From contig CAVURW010000008.1 of NCBI GenBank assembly GCA_963743595.1, positions 1-20,847 on the forward strand: a DNA stretch of 20,847 nt, read 5' to 3'. Shown one piece after another: positions 1-8,117 of the stretch (position 1 is its first letter; each line of letters begins with the position of its first letter). A program made the position numbers and the translations under genes. The stretch comes from CAVURW01 sp963743595. GTDB lineage: Bacteria; Verrucomicrobiota; Verrucomicrobiia; Methylacidiphilales; UBA1321. The notes beneath the pieces were generated by a model. The model made no database searches. It saw only the letters and a list, made by a program, of their open reading frames with translations, and was not told the origin of the DNA.

Positions 1-933
1 GGCGGCAAATGGGAGGTTGTCGGACTAGACGAAAAGGGCATCGAGGTCAGGAAAGAAAATCGAACCAAAGTGATTGATGTCACAAGAGCAAAAATGGCCG
101 ATTACACGGTCTATGAACCGCGCGAACTGGCCGTTACGATCGGTGATCGTGTTCGCCTTCAGGAAAAGATCGTGGTTTCGACGCTGAATCGGTCGTCGTA
201 CCAAACAATCAATGGACCTCGAGCCAAGGATATTTATGAGCGAGGCAGCATTCAAATTGTCGAGTCACGACTCGATGACGGCAGCATTTTGTTCAAATCG
301 GGCTTAGTCGTTCACCCGAACGATGGACGGCTGGGTCAAGGCTACGTTTCCACATCAATCCCTGCTCAGGGTTCTACCGTTGATTGGCTGTTTTGCTACG
401 AAAGCGTCAAATCGCTCAAAGCTTTAGGCAATCTGGCCAGCATGTACGTCAACGTTTCACGTCACGTCAAAGGAATGGCTCTCTACACCGAATCCATCGA
501 TGCCCTGCGCCAGTGGGGTGCACGTAAGCATGATCGCCAGCTTGCCAGTGAGGCTGTGCGACTTGCTCAGCGATCCGGCACTCTACCTAAATCCCAGGTT
601 CAACTCGGCAACTTCGAAGCTGAGGGTCAACTCGTCCATCAATTGGCTCAGAAACCTGTCATTCCCGAATTGAGTCTAATCAGGGTGCCTAGTCCCTCTG
701 CGATTTCAATTACTCCAGCTCCCCAGGTGACACCATATCAGCGGGGTAATCCGATTACCTTGCGAGAGCCCCCTGCCCTCGTTCCCGCAATTGCGGACGC
801 AGTTAAGTCTCCGGCTCTGGATAAGATGGAAGCCTCTTTTCGCGATATAACTAGACAGGTTCTTGAGGAACGCCTCAAACGCCGCGCACCCCGATTACCA
901 GAAAACCCCGGACCCGAACTAGATTTTTCATGA
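1..933 (+). CDS. MobF-type conjugative relaxase/helicase, C-terminal part (5' truncated)
   Basis: The frame is open from the first base, so the gene begins outside the window. The visible 310 residues resemble the end of TrwC/TraI relaxases, which nick plasmid or ICE DNA at oriT and unwind it for conjugation. Residues 35-50 contain YEPRELAVTIGDRVRL, matching the 'VYxPRELxxxxGDRIR' signature of the helicase C-terminal lobe. A later stretch, GYVSTSIPAQGSTVD, matches the RecD-like motif usually written as GYxxTSHxSQGxTVD, and 'YVNVSRHVKGMALYTESIDAL' corresponds to the family's final VSR motif. The relaxase tyrosines and Walker A lie upstream and cannot be checked. The tail after about residue 210 is Pro-rich and variable. 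The stop overlaps the next ATG (ATGA), so translation is probably coupled. Family assignment is good; activity cannot be judged. Confidence 0.8.
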   Translation, partial: GGKWEVVGLDEKGIEVRKENRTKVIDVTRAKMADYTVYEPRELAVTIGDRVRLQEKIVVSTLNRSSYQTINGPRAKDIYERGSIQIVESRLDDGSILFKSGLVVHPNDGRLGQGYVSTSIPAQGSTVDWLFCYESVKSLKALGNLASMYVNVSRHVKGMALYTESIDALRQWGARKHDRQLASEAVRLAQRSGTLPKSQVQLGNFEAEGQLVHQLAQKPVIPELSLIRVPSPSAISITPAPQVTPYQRGNPITLREPPALVPAIADAVKSPALDKMEASFRDITRQVLEERLKRRAPRLPENPGPELDFS

Positions 934-1400
934 ACAATCGACACCAATCGCCAGGTCTACTGACCTTTTTGAGGTACTCGGACAAAAATCAAATTGAGGC
1001 ATTTAAGTCCACAGACAAATATAAGATTGATTTTCGAGAAGATATCCCCTTATCGGATGGTTTCATTCCCGCACATTTGAATGCGTTGGTCGGTCATGGC
1101 CCAGGATCAGGCTTTTCTCTCGTTGAGCCCACTCGAGTACGCTCATTTCAGTACGCCCATTTGCAAAAATGTGAGGCTAGAGGAGAAGGTTTCGAACAAT
1201 GTCGAATCGAGGTTGGGACAAATGTGATTGAACTGGAGGGTAGGAATTTAGACCGGCTCGTTAATTTGCTCACCGAACACCTTTTGAGAAAGCTCTATTT
1301 GCCTGCCAATTTCGAGGAATCCCACGCCGATTTGGGTCCTCGCGAAATGACGTGGATCAGTAAAGTAAATGTAACGAATGCCACGAAAGACCAAGAATGA
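930..1400 (+). CDS. Hypothetical protein in relaxase operon
   Basis: A 156-residue soluble protein that I do not recognise. It has no signal peptide or membrane segment. The N-terminal half is mixed charged and polar. Around residues 95-125 it has a beta-strand-like stretch (IEVGTNVIELEGRNLDRLVN) followed by an amphipathic helix ending in LLRKLYL. The start is set by the ATGA overlap with the relaxase stop, which makes a shared transcript and coupled translation very likely. The next gene begins 10 nt after its stop. Position directly behind a MobF gene suggests an accessory role in DNA transfer or its regulation, but nothing in the sequence shows what that is. Confidence 0.65.
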   Translation: MNNRHQSPGLLTFLRYSDKNQIEAFKSTDKYKIDFREDIPLSDGFIPAHLNALVGHGPGSGFSLVEPTRVRSFQYAHLQKCEARGEGFEQCRIEVGTNVIELEGRNLDRLVNLLTEHLLRKLYLPANFEESHADLGPREMTWISKVNVTNATKDQE

Positions 1401-1410
1401 AAGGAACACT

Positions 1411-2097
1411 ATGATTGAAGAACTTCAAGGTATCAAAAGAGCGCAACGTCGTTTGGAAGAGCAACGGAGCAGAGAGCAGCTTGGACAGAATGAATCACCG
1501 CAGGAGGATCCCTGTACAAATCAAGTTGGTGGAGTGGGTTTGCAGGCGGGTCGAGGCGAAAAACTTCCGACGTTGGAGACAATCGACCCGATCTCATTTC
1601 GTCAGGGATTTCTTGCACAGATGACAGCTTCTTATCGAGCCACCGACGCAATCTATACCAGAGCCCAAACCGAACTGGATCAACGCCGTTTGGACGCTCA
1701 GAAAAAATCGGTGACTGAGTTCAGGAGCATGCTCGACGAATGGGAAAAACAGGTGGCTGCTCTAGACGATCCCAATCAACGTAAAGTGATGGAGGAAGCG
1801 CTCATGGGCTGTCGTCGTAGTCTCCTGTTTTCCAACGCCGCAGAAGTGAACCATAGCTCAGAAATGTTGAACCAACACGAGGTACAATATCGAGCAGCCG
1901 AAAATGCGCGCGCGCTGGTTTGCCCAAAGGAAGGCACCGTGACCTTGCCTCTAACCGCAGAAAAAGCAAGGGTAGATTGGAAGGATTTTATCAATACCGG
2001 TGACGTTCACTCGTATCGTTTGCTCGACGATTCCAAATCTCATTTTGTTGTTTTTGAAACAATCGCGTCCCGGTACGGCACTCGCGATTTCGGCTGA
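1411..2097 (+). CDS. Hypothetical coiled-coil protein in relaxase operon
   Basis: About 228 residues, unrecognised. I chose the ATG at 1411 because AAAGGAA lies a few bases upstream; an in-frame ATG at 1378 has no such site and would overlap the previous gene. Residues 5-30 are rich in Arg, Glu and Gln (helical), and residues 70-180 form a long charged helix-rich region with heptad-like spacing. The C-terminus is suspicious. This frame stops at 2097, but the neighbouring frame reads on naturally as GTALAISAEGERFSKKVAQV and then VPQVPQV to a TGA at 2174-2176. Removing one C from the CCC at 2069-2071 joins the two, so the true end may be 2176 and the listed end a frameshift artefact. Function unknown. 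Confidence 0.6.
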   Translation: MIEELQGIKRAQRRLEEQRSREQLGQNESPQEDPCTNQVGGVGLQAGRGEKLPTLETIDPISFRQGFLAQMTASYRATDAIYTRAQTELDQRRLDAQKKSVTEFRSMLDEWEKQVAALDDPNQRKVMEEALMGCRRSLLFSNAAEVNHSSEMLNQHEVQYRAAENARALVCPKEGTVTLPLTAEKARVDWKDFINTGDVHSYRLLDDSKSHFVVFETIASRYGTRDFG

Positions 2098-2198
2098 GGG
2101 TGAAAGATTTTCTAAAAAAGTTGCGCAGGTGCCGCAAGTGCCGCAGGTGTGCTACCCGGCTTTCTTGGGGTCGTGATCTAATACGCCTGAGTAAATCC

Positions 2199-2861
2199 AT
2201 GAAGGACGAACTCACCAACAACAAACAAAACAAAAAAACTAGATCAATGAATTCACTTAATACAATCGAAAACAATTCGACAAGAAATAGGCCGGGGTCA
2301 AAAGAACCCTACAATCCTCTCCATTACGCTGCTCTGGACATTTACGATGCCCAAGAACGGCTGGCCGGTGAGCGGGAAGAGGCTTTGCGAGCCGCGCTGG
2401 AACCTGTGCTGATTACCTATGAGCAAAAGCAAAAGGTACTCAACGCTGAATCGAGCAAGGCTTTAGTCGCGGTAGTCCAAGATGTTCGGGATAACGCTCA
2501 TCAGACAGGGATGGGCAAAACCGAGCTCGACGCAGTTTTACAGGGTGCCCTACTAGCGCAAAAGGAACGGGAGGAACAGGCCCGAAAGATCCTCGAAGAA
2601 CAGACCGTGGAGTTAGGCAATGTCGTAAAGCTCCAGACACAAGATATCATCACACAAGCTCGCGCTCATGCAGCCCGGTACGGGGTCGAAGGAATTGACC
2701 CGCGCACAATTGAGGCGATTCGAGCTGCAAGGGCAGAAGCTAGGGCACGAAACTTACGCGGCGCTCGCGGGTTGGAAAGTGCAGGAGTCAAGAAGTTTCC
2801 TCACCCGGTTATTTTGCGGCGGCAGCGCGGGTTCTCAATGATCCTGATTTCCGGGAATTGA
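2199..2861 (+). CDS. Hypothetical helical protein, possibly 5' part of a split gene
   Basis: Unrecognised. The frame is open from GTG 2100, but its first third (a Cys/Arg-rich stretch over a short GTGCCGCA repeat) looks like the out-of-frame end of the preceding gene. I therefore prefer ATG 2199 or ATG 2247; neither has a strong ribosome site. Residues after about 40 are Ala/Glu/Arg-rich and strongly helical (for example QERLAGEREEALRAALEP and AIRAARAEARARNLRG), with no membrane segment. The last 25 residues (from KKFPHP) look non-native. The -1 frame there reads GYFAAAARVLNDPDFREL straight into the next open frame. The two frames are probably one gene split by a one-base deletion near 2800, or a -1 frameshift site. 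Confidence 0.5.
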   Translation: MKDELTNNKQNKKTRSMNSLNTIENNSTRNRPGSKEPYNPLHYAALDIYDAQERLAGEREEALRAALEPVLITYEQKQKVLNAESSKALVAVVQDVRDNAHQTGMGKTELDAVLQGALLAQKEREEQARKILEEQTVELGNVVKLQTQDIITQARAHAARYGVEGIDPRTIEAIRAARAEARARNLRGARGLESAGVKKFPHPVILRRQRGFSMILISGN

Positions 2862-3862
2862 GCGAAGTTCCAACCTTTGTCCAGGCGGGACGTAGACCGG
2901 ATGGAACCATCAAATCCGAATGGGCTGGAGGAAGCATCATGAAGTTTGCGGCTCCGTCAAATGACCAGCCTCACTACCGGTTGCAGAAAGTAACCGTCGA
3001 CATCAAGGGCATTGGAGCATTTGATGATTTGGTGAAACGTCAAATCGAGGTTGCCTGTCGAACAGGGAAGCTCGGCGGGATGGATCCGCTGGATATTCGA
3101 GTGGACAAGCGAAGCCCAGACAGTGCAACGCTGGCTGTCTATCTGGTGAAGAGATTTGGGTTCAAGTTAAATCCAGATTCACAGGAATGTTATTACGATA
3201 CGAAAGAGGAATTAAAGCGGAGAGCCGTGGTTGAAATGGAAGCGGATCGAATGATCGGTACCGGTGACGCCAAGTTATTAGGCCACGCTGTTGCTGGAGA
3301 CGGATCGCCATGCTCGTTTTACGTGGTGGCCAACCCAGCGGCGGAATCGCACAGTGGAGAGAAAGGTAAAGGAATGGGAGTGGCTGATGGTGATTTGTTC
3401 CGAGTCAAAGTAAATGCCAAGGACGGCGTTCGGACGATTCTGGATGAGAGCACGGCAGGTTACCGACAGGATTTGCACGCCTGCAAACTTATGGCCAGAG
3501 AGGTGGAATACGACGCTGTTCGTGTCTATGAAAAGGCGGTCAAAGGAGTCGACTTGCCCTTCGATCCGAAGGAAAGTGCCCATCTGGCAGCATCGCCTCA
3601 GCAAGCGATGGAACGATATCAGAGCAAGGAACCCTGGGAGGGCATCAAGTGGGCTTCCACGCAGCCGCAATCGCTAAATTATCCTCTGCATCCTTCTCCT
3701 GCAAGTAGCCAAGAACCGTCCAAGGTTGAGGAAAAGAAACTTCCTCCTCCTTTGCCACAGGCAGTGCCGGAAAAGACCAAATCAAAGGGCAAAAAGGTTG
3801 CAGAGAAAACGGTTGAAAAGGCACCAACCCAAACACCTTCGGATGACAATCTTCCGTACTAA
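2858..3862 (+). CDS. Hypothetical plasmid/ICE protein with basic Pro-rich tail
   Basis: About 334 residues from a TTG that overlaps the upstream stop (TTGA). There is no ATG until residue 28, and the frame continues upstream with plausible sequence to 2744, which supports fusion with the preceding open frame. The central part (residues 35-220) looks like a compact alpha/beta domain: IRVDKRSPDSATLAVYLVKR, a 'KEELKRRAVVEMEADRM' helix and 'GDLFRVKVNAKDGVRTI'. Residues 255-334 form a low-complexity Pro/Lys/Glu tail (KVEEKKLPPPLPQ, KSKGKKVAEKT) ending in DDNLPY. An acidic-aromatic end of this kind resembles the tails of single-stranded-DNA-binding proteins (DDDIPF in SSB), which would suit a DNA-transfer setting, but no OB fold is recognised. 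Function unassigned. Confidence 0.6.
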   Translation: MSEVPTFVQAGRRPDGTIKSEWAGGSIMKFAAPSNDQPHYRLQKVTVDIKGIGAFDDLVKRQIEVACRTGKLGGMDPLDIRVDKRSPDSATLAVYLVKRFGFKLNPDSQECYYDTKEELKRRAVVEMEADRMIGTGDAKLLGHAVAGDGSPCSFYVVANPAAESHSGEKGKGMGVADGDLFRVKVNAKDGVRTILDESTAGYRQDLHACKLMAREVEYDAVRVYEKAVKGVDLPFDPKESAHLAASPQQAMERYQSKEPWEGIKWASTQPQSLNYPLHPSPASSQEPSKVEEKKLPPPLPQAVPEKTKSKGKKVAEKTVEKAPTQTPSDDNLPY

Positions 3863-3889
3863 TCCGACTATAGGTTAGAAGAAACGATC

Positions 3890-3920
3890 CATGGTAGCGT
3901 CAAGCGCCGACGCTACCATG
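3890..3920. repeat. Perfect 12-bp inverted repeat (REP-like or bidirectional terminator)
   Basis: CATGGTAGCGTC at 3890-3901 is the exact reverse complement of GACGCTACCATG at 3909-3920, separated by 7 nt (AAGCGCC). It begins 28 nt after the stop of the preceding gene in a 173-bp gap. No T-tract follows on either strand, so a classical intrinsic terminator is not supported. Intergenic GC-containing palindromes of this size are typical of REP-type elements. No second copy was seen in the window. Confidence 0.7.
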
Positions 3921-4035
3921 TCGAGAACACGGCATCTTTTGGAGATTTCAGCCGTTTAAAAAAGGAAACCGCGATATCAAATTCTACGAAGATTTAACTT
4001 TCTGAAGCTAGACCATCAAGCACGAGTCATAAAAT

Positions 4036-5070
4036 ATGTTTAATCACACCTACAAAACCATTGAAATCCTTGTTCCTGAAAGACGTTTACTACCTCTTGT
4101 AAAAGATTGGTTTGATTCTCTCGAAGACGAAGAGGTCAAAACAGCCATTCGCCGCATTAAGTGGCGAGAAATGAAACCGAAATCAGCATGGTTCAGGCTG
4201 TATATAACCTCCCAGCATCCCAATAGGTGCGAAATCGAGCGATACCTAAATTTCAGGCAACAAGATCGCGAAGATGAGACGATGAGGAGTGCGTTGGAGC
4301 TGGTGAGCCATCACGCAAACTGGATTAAGAGTCATGGGATGCCTCACGCAACAGAAATGGATGGTAGGACGGGCCACATCAGTTGGAGTCCGGAAGAACT
4401 CCCAAACTACGATCCTGAAAGTCTTCCTCCTCAGCAGAGGGCTCAGCGTGAAATCAATCGTCAGGTATCCGAATTTCTTGGGCTGGTTAGCGTGACAGCT
4501 CAATCTGAGAACGAGTTTATCTCGTCGGTTGTGGGAACCAATGTACCGTTTTTAGCCGCTGGCCTGCTGATTAGAGGACATGCAAAGTTTCCTCCTCGCC
4601 ATATAGGAGACCTCCAGTTGAGACGGCGCTTTCCGAAAACTTTTCCCGATGGTCAAATGGACACTGATCTGCTTCATGACAACATTTTGGAAAGTCCCGC
4701 AGATTTCGTGATTTTAATGCGGTTAGCTGCACATTATGGATGCGAACATTCCATGGTAATCCGAGTTAAGGCTGCGGGTGAACTTTTCCTTCGCGATAAC
4801 GCTCGTTACTTAAATACCTGGTTGACAGAGCACGCTCGCCTGGAATCCGATGATGAATTCGGGAGCTATGACCAACTAATTGATAGGGAAGTCTATGTAG
4901 CACTCGATGCAGCCTGTGAAACTTATTGTCGCGGAATACTTGAAGCCGTTCGAGGACAAGAACGAGACATACCTGAAGTATTGAACTCATTTTTGATGGA
5001 ATTGCCAGTTCCAGACTCTCTCTTAGCCGATGATCTGCTCGACGACGGAGATGCGTGGAAGTATGAGTAG
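4036..5070 (+). CDS. Hypothetical protein, 344 aa
   Basis: Intact soluble protein that I do not recognise. It has no signal peptide or membrane helix. The N-terminal 95 residues (RLLPLVKDWFDSL, TAIRRIKWREMKP) are rich in Trp and basic residues. A segment around residues 115-125 reads RTGHISWSPEELPNYD, and residues 200-320 are predominantly helical and acidic, ending DDLLDDGDAWKYE. The ATG at 4036 follows an A-rich stretch without a Shine-Dalgarno motif. It stands alone, 173 bp after the preceding gene and beyond the palindrome, so it is probably a separate transcript. Its style of sequence and location suggest it belongs to the mobile module rather than the carbohydrate genes; no function is claimed. 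Confidence 0.6.
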   Translation: MFNHTYKTIEILVPERRLLPLVKDWFDSLEDEEVKTAIRRIKWREMKPKSAWFRLYITSQHPNRCEIERYLNFRQQDREDETMRSALELVSHHANWIKSHGMPHATEMDGRTGHISWSPEELPNYDPESLPPQQRAQREINRQVSEFLGLVSVTAQSENEFISSVVGTNVPFLAAGLLIRGHAKFPPRHIGDLQLRRRFPKTFPDGQMDTDLLHDNILESPADFVILMRLAAHYGCEHSMVIRVKAAGELFLRDNARYLNTWLTEHARLESDDEFGSYDQLIDREVYVALDAACETYCRGILEAVRGQERDIPEVLNSFLMELPVPDSLLADDLLDDGDAWKYE

Positions 5071-5430
5071 TGTCTGGCATTGTACGGAGAGCTGTTCGCG
5101 AATGCGATTGGTAAGCCAACCGCAAATTCTATGTAGCTGCGAAACAGACCAATTCTCCGATCATTTATAAAGCGATCTTGAGGTTGAAGCATAAGTCCAC
5201 CCAGGCGTATAAGCTCGGTGAGCTTTTTCTCGACTATGCAACTCACCTGAAATCGACTCTGGACACTACCAAAAGCTGACGGTCATCCATCACCACTGAT
5301 TGGACTTGAGTGGGTTTACTTCCCCTCCCTATTACGGAGATGTTTCCTGCAGCGCAAAGGGTATGATTCCGCCCGGATTCTTAGTTCTGTTGCCCAGCAA
5401 GGGAATAGCGGATATCTGGATAATGGAGAA
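5071..5430. other. Weakly coding gap between mobility module and carbohydrate cluster
   Basis: No confident gene. One frame is open from 5115 to the TGA at 5277 without an ATG, and reads protein-like (KAILRLKHKSTQAYKLGE, FLDYATHLKSTL). A second frame, open from 5251, runs into the small membrane ORF at 5431. Both could be eroded gene pieces. No tRNA, terminator or insertion-sequence end was seen. This gap is the likely boundary between the transfer genes and the glycan genes. Confidence 0.4.
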
Positions 5431-5565
5431 ATGAACATCTATTTTCAGGGCTTGGCGGATGGATTAGAAAATCCCAACAAAACGGCGATCCTTATCGCGC
5501 TAATAATGTTCCTGGTAGGGGCATCGCATTTATTTGAAAAGCTAAACCCTTTAGACGGCGAATAA
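5431..5565 (+). CDS. Possible small membrane protein (44 aa)
   Basis: A short open frame begins at ATG 5431 just after GGAGA. It has a polar N-terminus, one clear hydrophobic helix (residues 18-30, TAILIALIMFLVG) and a polar tail ending LDGE before TAA. That layout suits a single-pass inner-membrane peptide. The frame is open upstream to 5251 with no ATG, GTG or TTG, and that upstream stretch (LQRKGYDSARILSS, VAQQGNSGYLDNGE) also looks coding. The ORF may therefore instead be the 3' end of a broken larger gene. It lies 85 bp before the GH115 gene on the same strand. No homologue is recognised. Confidence 0.35.
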   Translation: MNIYFQGLADGLENPNKTAILIALIMFLVGASHLFEKLNPLDGE

Positions 5566-5650
5566 TTTCACGAATAAATTGTTGAAGTGATCATGAATAA
5601 AACTAAAACGTCTCGAGCAACTTTAGAGATTTGGAGTTGTTCATAGCCAC

Positions 5651-8113
5651 ATGACGAATCTGCGATACGCCCTTGTCCTGGTAGTCCTAGAAGCTAATTC
5701 CACGATAGCCTACGCCCAATCGCAGGAACTGCCAACCGGCTTTTCCTTGGCACCCGGCTTCGGCGAGCGGCCCGTTGTTTCTCAGACGGGTACATTTCCT
5801 CTGTCTAGCCCCACAGGTGCCGCTGCCTTTGTTTCGGATCCGGACGATTTCGCGGTCGTTTCTATTGCTGAGCAAGCCGTAGCGGAGGATGTGGAACAGG
5901 TCAGCGGTCAGAAGCCTGCGGTTCTTTCGGCTCAGAACGCCTTGCCAAAAATTTGTGTTTTAGCCGGAACGCTCGACCACTCTCAACTTATTGATAGGCT
6001 GGTAAAAAGAGGAAAGATCGATAGAGCCCTCCTGACCGCGATTCGGGGAAAATTGGAATGCTTTGCCCTCCAAGAGATCGCGAATCCCTTGCCCGGCGTA
6101 GATCAGGCCCTGGTCGTTGTGGGAAGTGATCGCCGAGGCACCGCTTACGGACTTTTTGAGCTTTCGCGCCTGATTGGTGTTTCGCCTTTGGTTTGGTGGG
6201 CTGATGTTGCGCCGGTTAAACATCCCCAATTGCTCTTAAAACCGGCCCATTTTGCCTCAAATCCACCGGCGGTAAAATTTCGGGGCATCTTTCTGAATGA
6301 TGAAGACTGGGCTCTTCATCCCTGGGCTGCGAACCACCTCGACGCTGACATCAAGGATATTGGACCGAAAACCTATGCCAAGGTCTTCGAGCTACTCCTC
6401 CGGATGCGGGGCAATCTTATCTGGCCGGCCATGCATGCTTGCACCAAAGCGTTTTACCATTATCCCGATAATCCAAAAACGGCCGATGCCTACGCGATCG
6501 TGGTGGGTTCCAGTCACGCCGAACCGATGTTGCGCAATAATGTTTTTGAATGGCAGCACTTTCTGACCGAACCCGGTCAAAACAAAGGCGAGTACCGGTT
6601 TGACACGAATGCCGATCAGGTGACTCAGTACTGGCGGGAGCGGGTGAAGCAATCTCAAGGCTATGAGAGCATCTATACCATCGGGATGCGGGGCATCCAC
6701 GATTCTGCGATTGTGATGGCGAAAACGGCGACGGATGCTGATCGGGTGGATCTGATGACGAAGGTGATCGGCGTGCAGCGGGGCCTGCTGGGTGAGATTT
6801 TGCAAAAGCCGTTGCCGGAGATCCCCCAAATCTTTTGTCCGTACAAAGAGGTCCTGGGCATCTATCGGGCGGGGCTTCATCTTCCCGATGACATCACCAT
6901 CATTTGGCCGGACGATAATCATGGCTACATTCGCCAACTCTCCAGTCCACAAGAGCAGAAACGGAGCGGCGGCAGCGGCGTTTACTATCACCTCTCTTAT
7001 TATGGCGCTCCGGAAGATTATCTCTGGCTCTGCTCTACGTCTCCGGAACTGATGTCTTACGAAGTTCACCAGGGCCTCGCCACCGGAGCAAATCGGCTAT
7101 GGGTCTTTAACGTGGGCGATCTGAAGCCGGCCGAGATGGAGATGGAATATGCCATGGATCTGACCTGGAATCCCACGCTTTCACCAGAAAAGTACATCCG
7201 GGACTGGTCCGCTGCTACGTTTGGCGAGCCCTTTGCCGACCCGCTGGCCAAGCTTAAGCACCAGTACTACGAACTAGCTCAGGGTGGGAAGCCAGAGCAC
7301 GTGTGGAAGGTGGGGTACAGCCAGCAAGAAGCGCAGGACCGATTAACGCGCTATACGGAGCTGGGGAGTATGGCCACCAGTTTGGGTAAAACCATCCCAC
7401 CGAGTCTGCAAGACGCTTACTACGAAATGATCCTGTACCCAATGCTCGGAAGCGGTCAGATGAATGAAAAAGTGCTCGAGGCAAAGCTTGGGCAGTTGGA
7501 TAAAGCCCAGGGCGCATTTCAACAAATCCAAGACCTGACGGCCCGCTACAACAGCTTGGCGGGTGGAAAATGGACTGGAATGATGGATTGGGAGCCTCGT
7601 AAACAAAAGGCTTACGGTGAACCAACCTTTTTCAAAGATCCGAAGAACAGCCCTCCTTTGTCCCAAACTCCCTTCACTGCCATAGACCTTTCCCGACCGA
7701 CCGCCTTCACCGAAATCTCCCCTGGAACTTTGACTCGTCTGCCTTATCTCGGCGGACCAGTAGCCATGGGTCGGGATGCCTGTTCACGGGATACTTTTCC
7801 TCCTGATCAGGCCCCGAGTATTGAATATACCGTGCCCGTCACGGCCGGGTCCCATTCCTTCCATGTCCATTGCCTCCCCGGCCATCCGCTTTACCATGGA
7901 TTGAATTTCCGCATCGGGCTCTCGATTGATCACGGACCGCTACAAATCACGGATTTGGACACGGCAGAATTCAGCCCTCCTTGGGGAATCAACGTCCTCC
8001 GAGGTTACGCAGAGGCTGTGATTCCGTTTACCTGCACGAATGGCGCTCAGGTAACGTTACGTCTCTCGTTTCCTGATCCTGGAATGGTCGTGACCGCAAT
8101 TTCTGTGGAATAA
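5651..8113 (+). CDS. Glycoside hydrolase family 115 (xylan alpha-1,2-glucuronidase type), exported
   Basis: An intact 820-residue enzyme. GH115 members remove glucuronic or 4-O-methylglucuronic acid side chains from intact xylan, and some act on arabinogalactan. Residues 1-22 are a signal peptide (cleavage likely after AYA), so it acts in the periplasm or outside. An N-terminal alpha/beta domain precedes the barrel. Family hallmarks follow in order: FRGIFLNDEDWALHPWA (about 210-226), LIWPAMHACTKAF, VVGSSHAEPML, IGMRGIHDSAI, WPDDNHGYIRQLS and GGSGVYYHLSYYGAPEDYLW. From about residue 690 the sequence becomes the beta-rich C-terminal domain of the family. I did not assign the catalytic acids by position. 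Length suits the family and there are no frameshifts, which is notable here. A GH2 fragment begins 4 nt after its stop. Confidence 0.93.
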   Translation: MTNLRYALVLVVLEANSTIAYAQSQELPTGFSLAPGFGERPVVSQTGTFPLSSPTGAAAFVSDPDDFAVVSIAEQAVAEDVEQVSGQKPAVLSAQNALPKICVLAGTLDHSQLIDRLVKRGKIDRALLTAIRGKLECFALQEIANPLPGVDQALVVVGSDRRGTAYGLFELSRLIGVSPLVWWADVAPVKHPQLLLKPAHFASNPPAVKFRGIFLNDEDWALHPWAANHLDADIKDIGPKTYAKVFELLLRMRGNLIWPAMHACTKAFYHYPDNPKTADAYAIVVGSSHAEPMLRNNVFEWQHFLTEPGQNKGEYRFDTNADQVTQYWRERVKQSQGYESIYTIGMRGIHDSAIVMAKTATDADRVDLMTKVIGVQRGLLGEILQKPLPEIPQIFCPYKEVLGIYRAGLHLPDDITIIWPDDNHGYIRQLSSPQEQKRSGGSGVYYHLSYYGAPEDYLWLCSTSPELMSYEVHQGLATGANRLWVFNVGDLKPAEMEMEYAMDLTWNPTLSPEKYIRDWSAATFGEPFADPLAKLKHQYYELAQGGKPEHVWKVGYSQQEAQDRLTRYTELGSMATSLGKTIPPSLQDAYYEMILYPMLGSGQMNEKVLEAKLGQLDKAQGAFQQIQDLTARYNSLAGGKWTGMMDWEPRKQKAYGEPTFFKDPKNSPPLSQTPFTAIDLSRPTAFTEISPGTLTRLPYLGGPVAMGRDACSRDTFPPDQAPSIEYTVPVTAGSHSFHVHCLPGHPLYHGLNFRIGLSIDHGPLQITDLDTAEFSPPWGINVLRGYAEAVIPFTCTNGAQVTLRLSFPDPGMVVTAISVE

Positions 8114-8117
8114 ATCG

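Noticed and set aside
2100..2198. Cys/Arg-rich N-terminal extension of the 2199-2861 frame
   Set aside because: It overlaps a better reading of the upstream gene's C-terminus in another frame and consists of a short GTGCCGCA repeat; start placed downstream.
3278..3670. 130-codon - strand open frame
   Set aside because: Shadow of the + strand gene at 2858-3862; no recognisable domain or start context.
6392..7069. Long - strand open frame of 225 codons inside GH115
   Set aside because: His/Arg-rich composition typical of the antisense of a real gene; GH115 is unambiguous on the + strand.
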